Positions 45,739-54,994 of a stretch of 64,000 nucleotides of DNA are shown here, piece after piece. A program made the translations under genes and the position numbers. This DNA comes from Steroidobacter gossypii (GTDB taxonomy: Bacteria > Pseudomonadota > Gammaproteobacteria > Steroidobacterales > Steroidobacteraceae). The notes under the pieces are model-generated. The model made no database searches. It worked only from the letters and a program-made list of their open reading frames with translations, and was not told where the DNA came from. Every line of letters starts with the position of its first letter. Positions within the stretch are counted from its first letter, which is position 1. The stretch is from NCBI RefSeq assembly GCF_016801985.1, contig NZ_JAEVLS010000001.1, forward strand, positions 1,364,001 through 1,428,000, read 5' to 3'.

Positions 45739-46302
45739 ATGCGCTCAATCTGTGTGTTCTGTGGTTCCAGCCCGGGCAACCGCCCGGAGTATCTGCAAAT
45801 GGCCCGCGCGACCGGTCGCCTGATTGCCGAACGTCAGCTCACGCTGGTGTACGGCGGCGGCAAGGTGGGGCTGATGGGGGCGATCGCGGATTCGGCGTTG
45901 GCGGCCGGCGGCCGTGTGATCGGGGTGATTCCCCAGATGCTGCTGGATCGGGAAGTCGGCCACCCCGGGCTGACCGAGCTGCACGTGGTCACGACCATGG
46001 CGGAGCGTAAGTTGCTGATGGGCGAGCTCTCCGACGGCTTTCTGACCTTGCCGGGCGGCATCGGCACCATGGACGAGCTGTTCGAGGCCTGGAGCTGGAC
46101 GCAGCTGGGGCTGCACGGCAAGCCCAGCGGGCTGCTCAATTACCAGGGGTACTACGACGCGCTGGTCCAGTTCCTGGACCTGGCGGTCAGCGAGGGCTTT
46201 CAGCGGCCCCGGCATCGCGCGGCGCTGCTGGTGGATACCGAGATCGAGCCGCTGCTCGATCAGCTGCAGGCTGCGGCCAAAACGGCGCCTCCGGCGCAGT
46301 AA
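45739..46302 (+). CDS. LOG-family nucleotide 5'-monophosphate phosphoribohydrolase
   Basis: 187 residues. It has the LOG signature pair: [11 protein letters not shown] near residue 40 and [12 protein letters not shown] near residue 105. Family enzymes release the base from nucleoside monophosphates such as cytokinin ribotides or AMP. In bacteria the physiological substrate is often unclear. Single gene, divergent from the GGDEF/EAL gene and upstream of panD. Confidence 0.9.
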   Translation: MRSICVFCGSSPGNRPEYLQMARATGRLIAERQLTLVYGGGKVGLMGAIADSALAAGGRVIGVIPQMLLDREVGHPGLTELHVVTTMAERKLLMGELSDGFLTLPGGIGTMDELFEAWSWTQLGLHGKPSGLLNYQGYYDALVQFLDLAVSEGFQRPRHRAALLVDTEIEPLLDQLQAAAKTAPPAQ

Positions 46303-46406
46303 TTCAGCTGACACCTGTCACCTTGACACTCGGGGGCCCAGACCTCAGCCTTCGGCCGCCGGTCGAACCCCGAAAATCCGGCCATTCGTCTACCGAGAGG
46401 GTCTAA

Positions 46407-46778
46407 ATGCTTCGTACCATGCTCCAGGCCAAGCTGCACCGGGTGCGCGTGACCCAGGCCGATCTCGACTACGAGGGCTCCTGTGGCATCGACGAAACGC
46501 TGCTGGAAGCCTCCGGATTACGTGAGAATCAGTACATCGAGCTGTACAACGTCAACAACGGCGAGCGCTTCTCGACCTACATCATCAAGGCGCCCCGCGG
46601 CTCGGGCGCGATCGCGCTGAACGGCGCGGCGGCCCGCAAAGCCATGGTGGGCGACCTGCTGATCATCTGCGCCTACTCGCAGTACACCGAGGCCGAGCTC
46701 GAGAAGTACGAGCCGGTGGTAGTGCTGGTGGACGACCAGAACCGTCCGCGCATCAAATCGCTGCGCGCTGCGGTCTGA
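46407..46778 (+). CDS. panD: Aspartate 1-decarboxylase
   Basis: 123 residues. It makes beta-alanine from aspartate for pantothenate and CoA. The self-cleavage site that yields the pyruvoyl group is Gly24-Ser25 in YEGSCGID. Further family motifs are ENQYIELYNVNNGERF and NGAAARKAMVGDLLII. GAGAGGG precedes the ATG. panB and panC are not adjacent. The DedA gene follows after 10 bases. Confidence 0.95.
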   Translation: MLRTMLQAKLHRVRVTQADLDYEGSCGIDETLLEASGLRENQYIELYNVNNGERFSTYIIKAPRGSGAIALNGAAARKAMVGDLLIICAYSQYTEAELEKYEPVVVLVDDQNRPRIKSLRAAV

Positions 46779-46788
46779 GGCGTCGAGC

Positions 46789-47436
46789 ATGGAGCTGATC
46801 ACCTGGTTCGTCGATTTCATCCTGCATCTCGACCAGCATCTCATCGATCTCATCGCCGACTATCACTACTGGGTCTACGCCATCCTGTTCGTGATCATTT
46901 TCTGCGAGACCGGCGTGGTGGTGACGCCGATTCTGCCGGGCGATTCACTACTGTTCGCGCTCGGCGCGCTCGCCGCCGTGGACGACACGGGCACCTTGAA
47001 TGCGCCGGCGTTGTGGGTGCTGCTGATGATCGCCGCCTGGCTGGGCGACGCAACCAACTATCGCATCGGCAAAGCGGTGGGGCCGCGGGCCTTCAGCGGG
47101 AACATCCGCTGGCTCAAGAAGGAATATCTGGATCGCACGCATGCGTTCTACGAGAAGTATGGCGGCAAGACCATCGTGCTGGCTCGCTTCGTTCCCATCG
47201 TGCGCACGTTTGCACCGTTCGTCGCCGGCGTGGGCGCCATGAACCGGGCGAAGTTCTTCACCTACAACCTGCTCGGTGGCTTCCTGTGGGTGACGATTTT
47301 CATTTGGGGCGGTTACCTGTTCGGTAACGTGCCTTTGATCAAAGAGAACTTCGGCGTGGTGACGATTCTGATCATCGTGGTGTCGGTGATGCCGATCGTC
47401 TGGGAGATGCTGCGCCCCAAGCCGGCAGACGCATAA
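46789..47436 (+). CDS. DedA-family membrane protein
   Basis: 215 residues with about five membrane segments. DedA motifs: ETGVVVTPILPGDSLLFALG near residue 43, then WLGDATNYRIGKAVG, and RFVPIVRTFAPFVAGVGAM near 130. The family includes undecaprenyl-phosphate and phospholipid flippases that recycle lipid carriers and support membrane potential. Ten bases after panD, so probably on the same message. Confidence 0.9.
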   Translation: MELITWFVDFILHLDQHLIDLIADYHYWVYAILFVIIFCETGVVVTPILPGDSLLFALGALAAVDDTGTLNAPALWVLLMIAAWLGDATNYRIGKAVGPRAFSGNIRWLKKEYLDRTHAFYEKYGGKTIVLARFVPIVRTFAPFVAGVGAMNRAKFFTYNLLGGFLWVTIFIWGGYLFGNVPLIKENFGVVTILIIVVSVMPIVWEMLRPKPADA

Positions 47437-47485
47437 CGCCTCCGCGGGTTTTTAACTGGTCTGTGCCCGACACGGACACGGAGAA

Positions 47486-47512
47486 GAGCCGAAGAACGCC
47501 GTTCTTCGGCTC
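47486..47512. terminator. 12-bp hairpin between convergent genes
   Basis: GAGCCGAAGAAC pairs perfectly with GTTCTTCGGCTC around a GCC loop. It lies between the convergent DedA and ubiB genes. There is no clean U-tract on either side, so it may mark the 3' ends by pausing or by protecting the RNA. Confidence 0.6.
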
Positions 47513-47551
47513 GGGTTCGCGAGAGCGAATAAAAGAAAACTTGTGGCGGCG

Positions 47552-49189
47552 TTATTTGCGGAGGGTCAGCAGGCCCACCAGGCTGGCGCCCAGCATCGTA
47601 TAGCCGAGCCACTCCGGCCCGGACCCGGTAGCGATCAGAATGATTCCGCTGAGCGCGCCGATGGCGGTCACCAGGGTGACATCGCGACGCCGCCCGTCCT
47701 CGCGAATCGTGATCTGCAGGCGCTCGATCTCTTTGTTGTCGACGGGAACGCTGAACCTGCCGTCCGAGGCGCGCTGAATCGCGTTCCCCACCAGCGGCGG
47801 CAACTGATGGATCGCCTGCAGCATATCCGGCAGCTGCTTGCGCACATCCCGCACCAGCGCCCGCACGCTCCAGCGTTCGGCCATCCACTGCCGCAACAGC
47901 GGCTGAGCGGTCTTCCACAGATCCAGGTCCGGATAGAGCTGCCGACCCACGCCCTCGATCTGCAACAACGTTTTCTGAATCAGCATCAGCTGCGGCTGCA
48001 TCTGCGCATCGAAGCGCTGAGCCGCTTCGAACAGGCTGATCAGCACCTGGCCGAAAGAAATCTCTCGCAGCGGCTTGTTGGCGATCGGCTCGCACACGGT
48101 GCGCACCGCCGATTCCAGTTCGTCGACGCGAACGTGCGCCGGAATCCAGCCAGAATCGATGTGCAGCTGCGCGATGCGTCGGTAGTCGTGCTCGAAGAAC
48201 GCCAGGAAATTCTCGGCCAGGTAGTGCTGGTCGCGCGGCGCCAACGTGCCGACGATGCCGAAATCGACCGCGGCGTAACGCGGCTGATCGGGATTGTCGA
48301 GCAGCACGAAGATGTTGCCCGGGTGCATGTCGGCGTGGAAGAAGTTGTGACGGAACGCCTGCGTGAAAAAGATCTCCACGCCGTTCTCGGCCAGCCGCTG
48401 AATGTTTGCGCCACGCCGCTGCAGTTCCTCCACGTCGTTGATGAGCACGCCTTGAACGCGCTCCATCACCATTACGTTGTGACGCGTGTAATCCCAATAG
48501 ACCTCGGGCACATACAGCAGTCGTGAGCCGGCGAAGTTACGGCGCAACTGCGCCGCGTTCGCGGCTTCACGCTTCAGGTCCAGCTCGTCGATGATGGTCT
48601 TTTCATACTCGCGAACCAGCTCGACCGGGCGCAGCCGGGGAGCATCGCGCCAGTAGCGATTGGCCAGATCCGCCAGCGCATACAGCACTTCGACATCGCG
48701 CTGGATCAGCTGACGAATGCCAGGCCGTACGATCTTGACGACGACTTCCTTGCCGTCCTTGAGCTGCGCGCCATGAACTTGCGCGATGGTCGCGGCAGCC
48801 AAGGGTTCGGTATCGAAACGTGCGAACACGTCGCTCGTCGGCCGCTCATACGCGGCTTCGACGATGGCCCGCGCCGCTTCCTTCGAGAACGGCGGCACGC
48901 GATCCTGCAATTTCTCCAACTCGTCGGCGATGTCTCGCGGCAGCAGATCGCGCCGCGTCGATAACGTCTGACCGAACTTCATGAAGATCGGCCCGAGCTC
49001 CTCCAGCGCCAGGCGCAGCCGCTCGCCCCGCGTCAGCGAAGCTTTGCGACGAAACCAGGTGTTCGGGGAAAGATAAAACGCGAAGCGGACCGGCCGGAAC
49101 AGATGCGTGGCCAGGATGATCTCATCCAGGCGATGACGCACCAGGACGCGTTGAATCTGCAGCAGCCGGGAAAGAACTCTCAGGCGCAT
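47552..49189 (-). CDS. ubiB: Ubiquinone biosynthesis accessory kinase-like protein UbiB
   Basis: 545 residues. ABC1/ADCK family membrane protein needed for ubiquinone synthesis and delivery. The KxGQ motif (MKFGQTLSTRRDLLP) near residue 70, the Ala-rich loop LAAATIAQVHGAQL near 130, catalytic-loop DMHPGNIFV near 285 and DFGIVGT near 305 are visible, with two membrane segments at the C-terminus. Last gene of the ubiE-ubiJ-ubiB unit; 3 bases after ubiJ. Confidence 0.94.
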   Translation of the reverse strand: MRLRVLSRLLQIQRVLVRHRLDEIILATHLFRPVRFAFYLSPNTWFRRKASLTRGERLRLALEELGPIFMKFGQTLSTRRDLLPRDIADELEKLQDRVPPFSKEAARAIVEAAYERPTSDVFARFDTEPLAAATIAQVHGAQLKDGKEVVVKIVRPGIRQLIQRDVEVLYALADLANRYWRDAPRLRPVELVREYEKTIIDELDLKREAANAAQLRRNFAGSRLLYVPEVYWDYTRHNVMVMERVQGVLINDVEELQRRGANIQRLAENGVEIFFTQAFRHNFFHADMHPGNIFVLLDNPDQPRYAAVDFGIVGTLAPRDQHYLAENFLAFFEHDYRRIAQLHIDSGWIPAHVRVDELESAVRTVCEPIANKPLREISFGQVLISLFEAAQRFDAQMQPQLMLIQKTLLQIEGVGRQLYPDLDLWKTAQPLLRQWMAERWSVRALVRDVRKQLPDMLQAIHQLPPLVGNAIQRASDGRFSVPVDNKEIERLQITIREDGRRRDVTLVTAIGALSGIILIATGSGPEWLGYTMLGASLVGLLTLRK

Positions 49190-49192
49190 GCT

Positions 49193-49786
49193 TCAGCCGC
49201 GCTTGCGTTCGAGCAGCGCCAGACGCGCTTCGAAACGGTCCACGTCGTCACGCAGCTTGTCGACGCCGGCGATGAATTCATCGGCTTCAGTCCGGCTCGG
49301 CGCGTCACGACCTTCTTCCTGTAAATATTCGGAGACGTTCTGCGCGAATGTATCGGCTGCCCGACGTGCGAAGCCGAGCGCCGAGCGCGCGGCATTGCCG
49401 ACTTGATGAGCGGCAACGTCGCCGATGACGCGAGACAACTCTTCTTCCAGATCCGGCCGCGCCTGCTTGAGCAATTCACTGAACGTCTGCGCGACTTCGG
49501 CATCGCCGTGTATGTGCACCGAGCCGGTTCGCAGCGCCGTTTCCGGCGCTGGACCCGCCATGCGCAGCAGTGACAGCGGCGTTCCGGAGAGTGTCGCATT
49601 CGGTGTGCCTTCGTAGGTCGTATCGAGGCACATCTGCTCGCCTTGCGCTCGGAAGAAGATGCTCAGCGGCATGCCTTCGACGTGCAGCGCCAGCACTTTG
49701 GTGTCCAAGCGACGGCACAGCGCACGCGCCGCCGACGACGCAGCGATGTTTCTATTGAGCAGCGATTCGAGCGGCGTCAGGCGCAT
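49193..49786 (-). CDS. ubiJ: Ubiquinone biosynthesis accessory factor UbiJ
   Basis: 197 residues with an N-terminal SCP2-type lipid-binding domain (LHVEGMPLSIFFRAQGEQM, then a GSVHIHGDAEVAQTFSELL segment) and a C-terminal helix rich in Glu and Arg. UbiJ binds ubiquinone intermediates in the soluble Ubi complex. Placed between ubiE and ubiB with single-base to 3-base gaps, as in E. coli. Confidence 0.9.
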   Translation of the reverse strand: MRLTPLESLLNRNIAASSAARALCRRLDTKVLALHVEGMPLSIFFRAQGEQMCLDTTYEGTPNATLSGTPLSLLRMAGPAPETALRTGSVHIHGDAEVAQTFSELLKQARPDLEEELSRVIGDVAAHQVGNAARSALGFARRAADTFAQNVSEYLQEEGRDAPSRTEADEFIAGVDKLRDDVDRFEARLALLERKRG

Positions 49787-49787
49787 G

Positions 49788-50552
49788 TCAGAACCTATAG
49801 CCGCGGTGCAGGGCGACGATGCCGCCGGTGAGATTGTGATATTTGCAGTTCTCGAGGCCCGCCGCCTGCATCATCTCGATCAATTCCTGCTGCTTGGGGA
49901 AGCGGCGGATGGATTCGGCGAGATAGCGATAGCTGGCTTCGTCTCGCGCCACGACTTTGCCAAGCCACGGCAAGACCGAGAACGAATACGCGTCGTAGAG
50001 CGGTTTCAAGCCTGGCGCGACGGGATGCGAGAACTCGAGGATGAGCAACTGACCGCCGGGTTTGAGCACCCGTTGCATGGAGCGCAATGCTGCCGCCTTG
50101 TCGGTGACATTGCGTAGCCCGAAGCCGATGGTGACGCAATCGAAGCTGCTGTCGGGAAACGGCAGGCGCTCCGCGTTGGCGAGCGAATAGCGCACGTTAT
50201 TCACGAAGCCGCGATCGGTCATCGCGTCTCGGCCTGCTGCCAGCATGGCGGCATTGATGTCCGTATGGATCACCAGGCCGGTTTCGCCCACCTGTTTGCA
50301 CATGCCGGCGGCAAGGTCACCGGTGCCGCCGGCCACGTCGAGCGCCCGCTGCCCGGGACGCAGACCGGTCTGCGACAGGGTGAAATGCTTCCACAGCCGA
50401 TGAGTGCCCGCCGACATCAGGTCGTTCATCAGGTCGTAGTTGCCCGCGACCGATTCGAACACGGCTCGAACCCGCGCCTGCTTTTCGGCCACCGGCACTT
50501 GCTGATAGCCGAAGTCGGTGGTCGAGGATGAGTTGGGTGGGGTGTCGCTCAT
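49788..50552 (-). CDS. ubiE: Ubiquinone/menaquinone C-methyltransferase UbiE
   Basis: 254 residues. SAM-dependent methylation of demethylubiquinone-pathway intermediates. UbiE motifs: [20 protein letters not shown], the SAM site [11 protein letters not shown] near residue 72, [10 protein letters not shown] and LEFSHPV. The ATG is 88 bases downstream of the DUF971 gene, and TAAAAT in that gap on the minus strand could be a promoter for the three ubi genes. Confidence 0.95.
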   Translation of the reverse strand: MSDTPPNSSSTTDFGYQQVPVAEKQARVRAVFESVAGNYDLMNDLMSAGTHRLWKHFTLSQTGLRPGQRALDVAGGTGDLAAGMCKQVGETGLVIHTDINAAMLAAGRDAMTDRGFVNNVRYSLANAERLPFPDSSFDCVTIGFGLRNVTDKAAALRSMQRVLKPGGQLLILEFSHPVAPGLKPLYDAYSFSVLPWLGKVVARDEASYRYLAESIRRFPKQQELIEMMQAAGLENCKYHNLTGGIVALHRGYRF

Positions 50553-50640
50553 GGTCGTCGCTAACGGTGACGACGCATTTTAGTCGAGTTTCGAGGCCGG
50601 CGCTTGAGTTGGACTCGAATCCGCGGCCCGCCGCCGCGCT

Positions 50641-51039
50641 TTATCGCTGCGGCGGTTTCAGAGAAAACGCCGGCTTTTTCGGCAGCACGGTCGGATAGGC
50701 GATGCCCAATTCCTGCAAACGCTCCAGGTAGCTCTGCCATTTCTGCGCGCGGTCCCGACCGAGCTCGTACAGATAGCCCCAGGTGTAGAGCCCGGTGTTG
50801 TGGCCGTCGTCGAAGACCAGCTTCACCGCGTAATTGCCCACCGGTTCGACCTGGGTGATCACGACGTCGTGCTTACCCAGCTGCAACTGTTCCTGGCCGG
50901 GGCCGTGCCCGCGCACCTCGGCCGAAGGCGAGAACACGCGCAGGTATTCGTACGGCAGCTCGAACACCGAGCCGTCGTCGAAGCTCACTTGCAGTACGCG
51001 CGACTTGGTGCGGGACTTGATGTTGGTCGGATGCGGCAT
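50641..51039 (-). CDS. DUF971 protein (gamma-butyrobetaine hydroxylase N-terminal-like)
   Basis: 132 residues from the ATG at 51039 (MPHPTNIKSRTKSR); the frame stays open to 51339 inside hslU but that part is not coding. The small beta domain with FDDGSVFELPYEYLRVFSPSAEV and NYAVKLVFDDGHNTGLYTWGYL matches DUF971 proteins found beside hslVU in many proteobacteria. The role is unknown, perhaps iron-sulfur related as in Mrp fusions. 20 bases after hslU. Confidence 0.88.
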   Translation of the reverse strand: MPHPTNIKSRTKSRVLQVSFDDGSVFELPYEYLRVFSPSAEVRGHGPGQEQLQLGKHDVVITQVEPVGNYAVKLVFDDGHNTGLYTWGYLYELGRDRAQKWQSYLERLQELGIAYPTVLPKKPAFSLKPPQR

Positions 51040-51059
51040 GGCTTCTGAAACCGAGGGAG

Positions 51060-52394
51060 TTACAGAATGTACCGCGTCAGATCTTCGTCCTTCACCAGCT
51101 CGCCGAGGTGTTTGTCGACGTATTGCTGGTCGATGGTCAGGCTGTAGCCGTTGCGATCGGCGGCTTCGTACGAGAGCGCTTCGAGCAATCGCTCCAGCAC
51201 GGTGTGCAGACGCCGTGCGCCGATGTTCTCGGTGCGCTCGTTGACCTGATACGCGACTTCGGCGATGCGCCGCACGCCGCTGGGATCGAACTCCAACGTC
51301 ACGCCTTCGGTAGCCAGCAGCGCCTTGTACTGCGTGCACAGCGACGCGTCGGGCTCGGTCAGAATGCGAATGAAGTCTTCGACCTTGAGCGCGTCCAGTT
51401 CGACGCGAATCGGGAAGCGGCCCTGCAGCTCCGGAATCAGATCGGAAGGCTTGGACATGTGGAACGCGCCGGACGCGATGAACAGGATATGGTCGGTCTT
51501 CACCATGCCGTGCTTGGTGCTCACGGTGCTGCCTTCGACCAGCGGCAACAGGTCGCGCTGCACGCCTTCGCGCGACACGTCCGCGCCATGCGTTTCCTGG
51601 CGACGCGCGATCTTGTCGATCTCGTCGATGAAGACGATGCCGTTCTGCTCGGCGTTTTGCAGAGCGCGCAGCTTCAGGTCCTCCTCGTTGATCATCTTCG
51701 CGGCTTCTTCGTCCGTGAGCAGCTTGAAGGCTTCGCGAACCTTGACCTTGCGAGTCTTGGTGCGTGAGCCGCCCAGGTTCGAGAACATGCTCTGCAACTG
51801 CTGAGTGAGATCTTCCATGCCGGCCGGCGCCATGATTTCCACGCCGACCGGCAGGGCGCGCACTTCGACTTCGATTTCACGATCGTCGAGCTGGCCTTCA
51901 CGCAGCATCTTGCGGAATTTCTGGCGCGTGTCGCCGTCGCGAGGATTGGGTTCGGGCTCGGGGGTGAAGCCGAGCGATTTGGGCCGCGGCAGCAGTGCGT
52001 CGAGCACGCGTTCCTCGGCGGCGTCCATGGCGCGGTGACGGACCTTTTCCATTTCTTCTTCGCGAGTCATCTTGACCGCGACGTCCATCAAATCCTTGAT
52101 GATCGAATCCACTTCGCGGCCCACGTAGCCGACTTCGGTGAACTTGGTCGCTTCGACCTTGATGAACGGCGCGCGCGCCAGGCGCGCGAGGCGGCGCGCG
52201 ATTTCGGTTTTGCCGACACCGGTTGGGCCGATCATCAGAATGTTTTTCGGCGTGATTTCCGCGCGCAGCGCTTCGACGACTTGCATGCGCCGCCAGCGGT
52301 TACGCAGCGCGATGGCGACGGCGCGTTTGGCGGCGCCCTGCCCGACGATATGTTTGTCGAGCTCTTGAACGATTTCTCTCGGGGTCATGGACAT
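51060..52394 (-). CDS. hslU: HslU, ATPase of the HslVU protease
   Basis: 444 residues. Hexameric AAA+ unfoldase that feeds HslV. Start [19 protein letters not shown]; Walker [10 protein letters not shown] near residue 60; Walker [12 protein letters not shown] near 255; sensor and pore-loop region GYVGR near 90; C-terminal [12 protein letters not shown], which inserts into HslV. The I domain spans about 110-240. It lies downstream of hslV across a 99-base gap filled with heptamer repeats. Confidence 0.96.
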   Translation of the reverse strand: MSMTPREIVQELDKHIVGQGAAKRAVAIALRNRWRRMQVVEALRAEITPKNILMIGPTGVGKTEIARRLARLARAPFIKVEATKFTEVGYVGREVDSIIKDLMDVAVKMTREEEMEKVRHRAMDAAEERVLDALLPRPKSLGFTPEPEPNPRDGDTRQKFRKMLREGQLDDREIEVEVRALPVGVEIMAPAGMEDLTQQLQSMFSNLGGSRTKTRKVKVREAFKLLTDEEAAKMINEEDLKLRALQNAEQNGIVFIDEIDKIARRQETHGADVSREGVQRDLLPLVEGSTVSTKHGMVKTDHILFIASGAFHMSKPSDLIPELQGRFPIRVELDALKVEDFIRILTEPDASLCTQYKALLATEGVTLEFDPSGVRRIAEVAYQVNERTENIGARRLHTVLERLLEALSYEAADRNGYSLTIDQQYVDKHLGELVKDEDLTRYIL

Positions 52395-52399
52395 AAATG

Positions 52400-52500
52400 G
52401 AAGTGACTGGTGACTAGCGACGGGTGACTATGGCGCCGTGGCGGCGGCATGCGCCGAGCCATTTCTGACTGTTCATTAGTCATTAGTCACCAGTCACTTC
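52400..52500. repeat. Inverted heptanucleotide repeats between hslV and hslU
   Basis: GTGACTG-type heptamers run from 52402 (GTGACTG, GTGACTA, GCGACGG, GTGACTA). The complementary set at 52479-52497 reads TAGTCAT, TAGTCAC, CAGTCAC. The outer 17 bases, 52400-52416 and 52484-52500, are perfect inverted repeats. The right set includes the hslV stop codon. In the hslVU message they could form a 17-bp hairpin. A related array is at 58156. Confidence 0.8.
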
Positions 52501-53033
52501 AACTCCTCGATCGTGAGATTCCGATTGGTGTAAATACAAATATCGGCCGCGATGTTCAGCGCCTTTTCGACGATGCTGCGCGCGTCCAGCTCGGTGTTTT
52601 GTAATAACGCTCGCGCGGCGGACTGGGCGAATGCGCCGCCCGAGCCGATCGCCATGATATCGTCTTCGGGCTCGATGACGTCGCCGTTGCCGGAAATGAT
52701 GAACGAGGTCTTGTTGTCGGCGACGCACAGCAGGGCCTCCAGGCGCCGCAGGCTGCGATCGCTGCGCCAGTCCTTGGCGAGCTCGATGGCGGCGCGGGTC
52801 AGGTTGCCATACTGCTGCAGCTTGGCTTCGAAGCGCTCGAACAGCGTGAAGGCGTCGGCGGTGCCGCCGGCGAAGCCTGCCAGCACTTTGCCGTCGTACA
52901 GGCGCCGCACTTTGCGAGCGTTGCTCTTCATCACGGTGTTGCCCAACGAGACCTGGCCGTCGCCGCCGATGCAGACAGTGCCGTCGCGGCGGACGGCCAG
53001 GATGGTGGTTGCGTGTGGTTGGTTGTCGCTCAT
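52494..53033 (-). CDS. hslV: HslV, peptidase of the HslVU protease
   Basis: 179 residues from the ATG at 53033; longer frames are not family-like. Propeptide MSDNQPHA is removed to expose Thr9 ([10 protein letters not shown]), the catalytic nucleophile. [16 protein letters not shown] and [14 protein letters not shown] are standard. The last codons run into the heptamer repeats: the stop TGA is part of the first GTGACTG unit. Confidence 0.95.
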   Translation of the reverse strand: MSDNQPHATTILAVRRDGTVCIGGDGQVSLGNTVMKSNARKVRRLYDGKVLAGFAGGTADAFTLFERFEAKLQQYGNLTRAAIELAKDWRSDRSLRRLEALLCVADNKTSFIISGNGDVIEPEDDIMAIGSGGAFAQSAARALLQNTELDARSIVEKALNIAADICIYTNRNLTIEELK

Positions 53034-53277
53034 TGCATCGCTTTCGAAAACTGTTTTGTATCGCCTGCGTTCGACGGGCCTCGGTGTCTGACGCGTCGAC
53101 GGCTCGAGCCAAGAGGCGTCGGTGGCTTGCGTCGCCCCGGTGGGGATATCTCCTCCCGGACTGCGACGCCGATGCCTTCGCGGCGGAGTTGGCGCCAAGA
53201 GTTCGGCGTTGAGGGGCGAAGGATAACTCAGCGCGGCAGCCAGCGACCTTTTGTCTCGATTCCCCTGCCAAGCCTCT
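53034..53277. other. Intergenic stretch with a dispersed repeat copy
   Basis: 244 bases between xerC and hslV on the minus strand. No gene was recognised. Bases 53112-53131 (AGAGGCGTCGGTGGCTTGCG) are identical to 16842-16861. The similarity fades over the following 30 bases (both continue with a GGTG and a CTCCT/CTCCTT pyrimidine run), suggesting two members of a dispersed non-coding repeat family. Confidence 0.6.
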
Positions 53278-54180
53278 TCAGCCCTTCTTGCGAGCCCGAG
53301 GATGTGCCGCATCGTAAATCTTGGCGAGGTGGGCAAAATCAAGGTGGGTGTAAATCTGAGTGGTTGCTATGTTGGCGTGGCCCAGCAGTTCCTGGACGCC
53401 GCGAAGGTCCTGGCTGGATTCCAGCAGGTGCGTGGCGAAGGAATGGCGGAACATGTGGGGGTGAACGTGGACGCCCAGGCCCTGGCGGCGGGCCCACGCG
53501 GCGACTTGTTTCTGGACGGAACGCGGGTTGATGCGTTCACCCTGAGCGCCGACGAAGAGGGCGGTGTTGCCGATGCCGGCGACTTTGGTGCGCTCCTGCA
53601 GCCAGCGGGTGATGGCTTCGACGGCGTGGCGGCCGACGGGCACCACGCGGGTCTTGCTGCCCTTGCCGAGCACGCGCACGGTGCGATCGGCGAGGTCGAT
53701 GTCGGTCAGATCGAGGCCGACCAGCTCCGACAAGCGCAGGCCCGAGGAATAAAACAATTCCATCATCGCCTTGTCGCGCACGCTCAGCTGTTCGTCGGTG
53801 CGAAAGCTGAGCAGCCGATTCATCTGATCGACGTCGATCGTGGCGGGCAATCGTTTTTTGGCTTTGGGGGCTTGTACGTCCGTCGCCGGATTCAACTTCA
53901 CCGCATTCTCGCGCAGCAGGAAGTTATAGAAGCTTCGCAGAGCGCTCAGTCGGCGTTGGATCGAGCGGGGTGAGGCGCCCTGGCGATGCTCGGCGGCGGC
54001 GAACGATCGGACCAGTTTGTCGTCGACGCCCTGCCAGTCGGTGACGCCTTGGGCGTCGCAGTGGCTGACGAAACGTTTCAAGTCGCGGCGATAGTTGGAA
54101 TCGGTGTGCGGCGACATGCGCCGCTCCACCGACAGGTGTTCGAAGAACTTGGGTAGCCAGGCGAGCGACGACTCGTCCAT
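53278..54180 (-). CDS. xerC: Tyrosine recombinase XerC
   Basis: 300 residues. It resolves chromosome dimers at dif together with XerD. The N-terminal SAM-like core-binding domain is followed by the catalytic domain: Arg in [12 protein letters not shown], Lys in [22 protein letters not shown] (His and Arg), LGHANI, and the nucleophile Tyr in TQIYTHLD. Context (dapF, DUF484 upstream; hslVU downstream) is the conserved XerC neighbourhood, which favours XerC over XerD or a phage integrase. Confidence 0.93.
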   Translation of the reverse strand: MDESSLAWLPKFFEHLSVERRMSPHTDSNYRRDLKRFVSHCDAQGVTDWQGVDDKLVRSFAAAEHRQGASPRSIQRRLSALRSFYNFLLRENAVKLNPATDVQAPKAKKRLPATIDVDQMNRLLSFRTDEQLSVRDKAMMELFYSSGLRLSELVGLDLTDIDLADRTVRVLGKGSKTRVVPVGRHAVEAITRWLQERTKVAGIGNTALFVGAQGERINPRSVQKQVAAWARRQGLGVHVHPHMFRHSFATHLLESSQDLRGVQELLGHANIATTQIYTHLDFAHLAKIYDAAHPRARKKG

Positions 54181-54207
54181 CCATCGATACTCGCTTGGCC
54201 CGGGCGG

Positions 54208-54972
54208 TCAGGCGGCCGCGACGGCCTCGCTCACCAGGTCGCCGATGCGAGCCAGGAAGTCGGTGCTCATGGCGGGATGGAAGCGCTGTTCGTCCGGGCT
54301 GCCGATGGCGAGCACGCCGAAGCCCATTTCGCGCCCCAGTGGCACCAGCGCCGCGGAGCCGATTTCGACGGTGCCCGCGCCAAACAGAAAGTCACGTTGA
54401 CTATCGCGGATCTGGCCGCAACGGGGCCGCGCCGATTCGAACAACGTATCGAACATTTTCAGCTCGGGTGCGGCAGCATCGATCATGCGCAGGTGACGGC
54501 TGTCGATATTCGAAAAGCCTGTGGGACGAGTCGGCGCCAGCAGCAGCAACCATTCGGAAGCGCCGAAGTCTTCGCGCAGCGAGGTCTCCATGGAATCCAG
54601 CAGCGCAGAGGCGCTACGTGCGCGCACCAGTCTGCAGGCGAGGCGATGAATCTTCGCCGCCAGCACGTCGTTACCACGCGCCACATCGATCAGTTCGCGC
54701 AGCCGGGATTCCAGTGCTTGGTTCTTTTCTCGCAACGCCGACACCTGGCGCTCGACCAGCGACACGGTGGCGGTGCCACGACCGTGCGGCAGCTTCAGCT
54801 TGGTCAGCAGCGCGGCGTGACGTTCGAAAAAGTCGGCATTGTTCTGCAGATAATCCGCGATCTCGGTTTCGCTGGGCCCTTTGGCGGCGGCGGGGTGGCC
54901 GCTCGAGCCGGTGGCGCTCATCGGGGTCGCGAGATTTTCTGCGTCGACACCGCGGACCGGAGTCTTGCTCAT
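54208..54972 (-). CDS. DUF484 family protein
   Basis: 254 residues from the ATG at 54972 (MSKTPVRGVDAEN); the frame continues open upstream inside dapF but that part is a shadow. The segment EIADYLQNNADFFERHAALL is the DUF484 start. A coiled coil follows (VERQVSALREKNQALESRL) and then a GAF-like domain with GSAALVPLGREMGFGVLAIG. Function unknown; conserved between dapF and xerC in many gammaproteobacteria. Confidence 0.9.
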   Translation of the reverse strand: MSKTPVRGVDAENLATPMSATGSSGHPAAAKGPSETEIADYLQNNADFFERHAALLTKLKLPHGRGTATVSLVERQVSALREKNQALESRLRELIDVARGNDVLAAKIHRLACRLVRARSASALLDSMETSLREDFGASEWLLLLAPTRPTGFSNIDSRHLRMIDAAAPELKMFDTLFESARPRCGQIRDSQRDFLFGAGTVEIGSAALVPLGREMGFGVLAIGSPDEQRFHPAMSTDFLARIGDLVSEAVAAA

Positions 54973-54994
54973 ACAGGGGCCTCGATTCTGATTT

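Noticed and set aside
50600-50640. tRNA fragment suggested by GGACTCGAATCC
   Set aside because: No matching acceptor, D or anticodon stems can be drawn around it.
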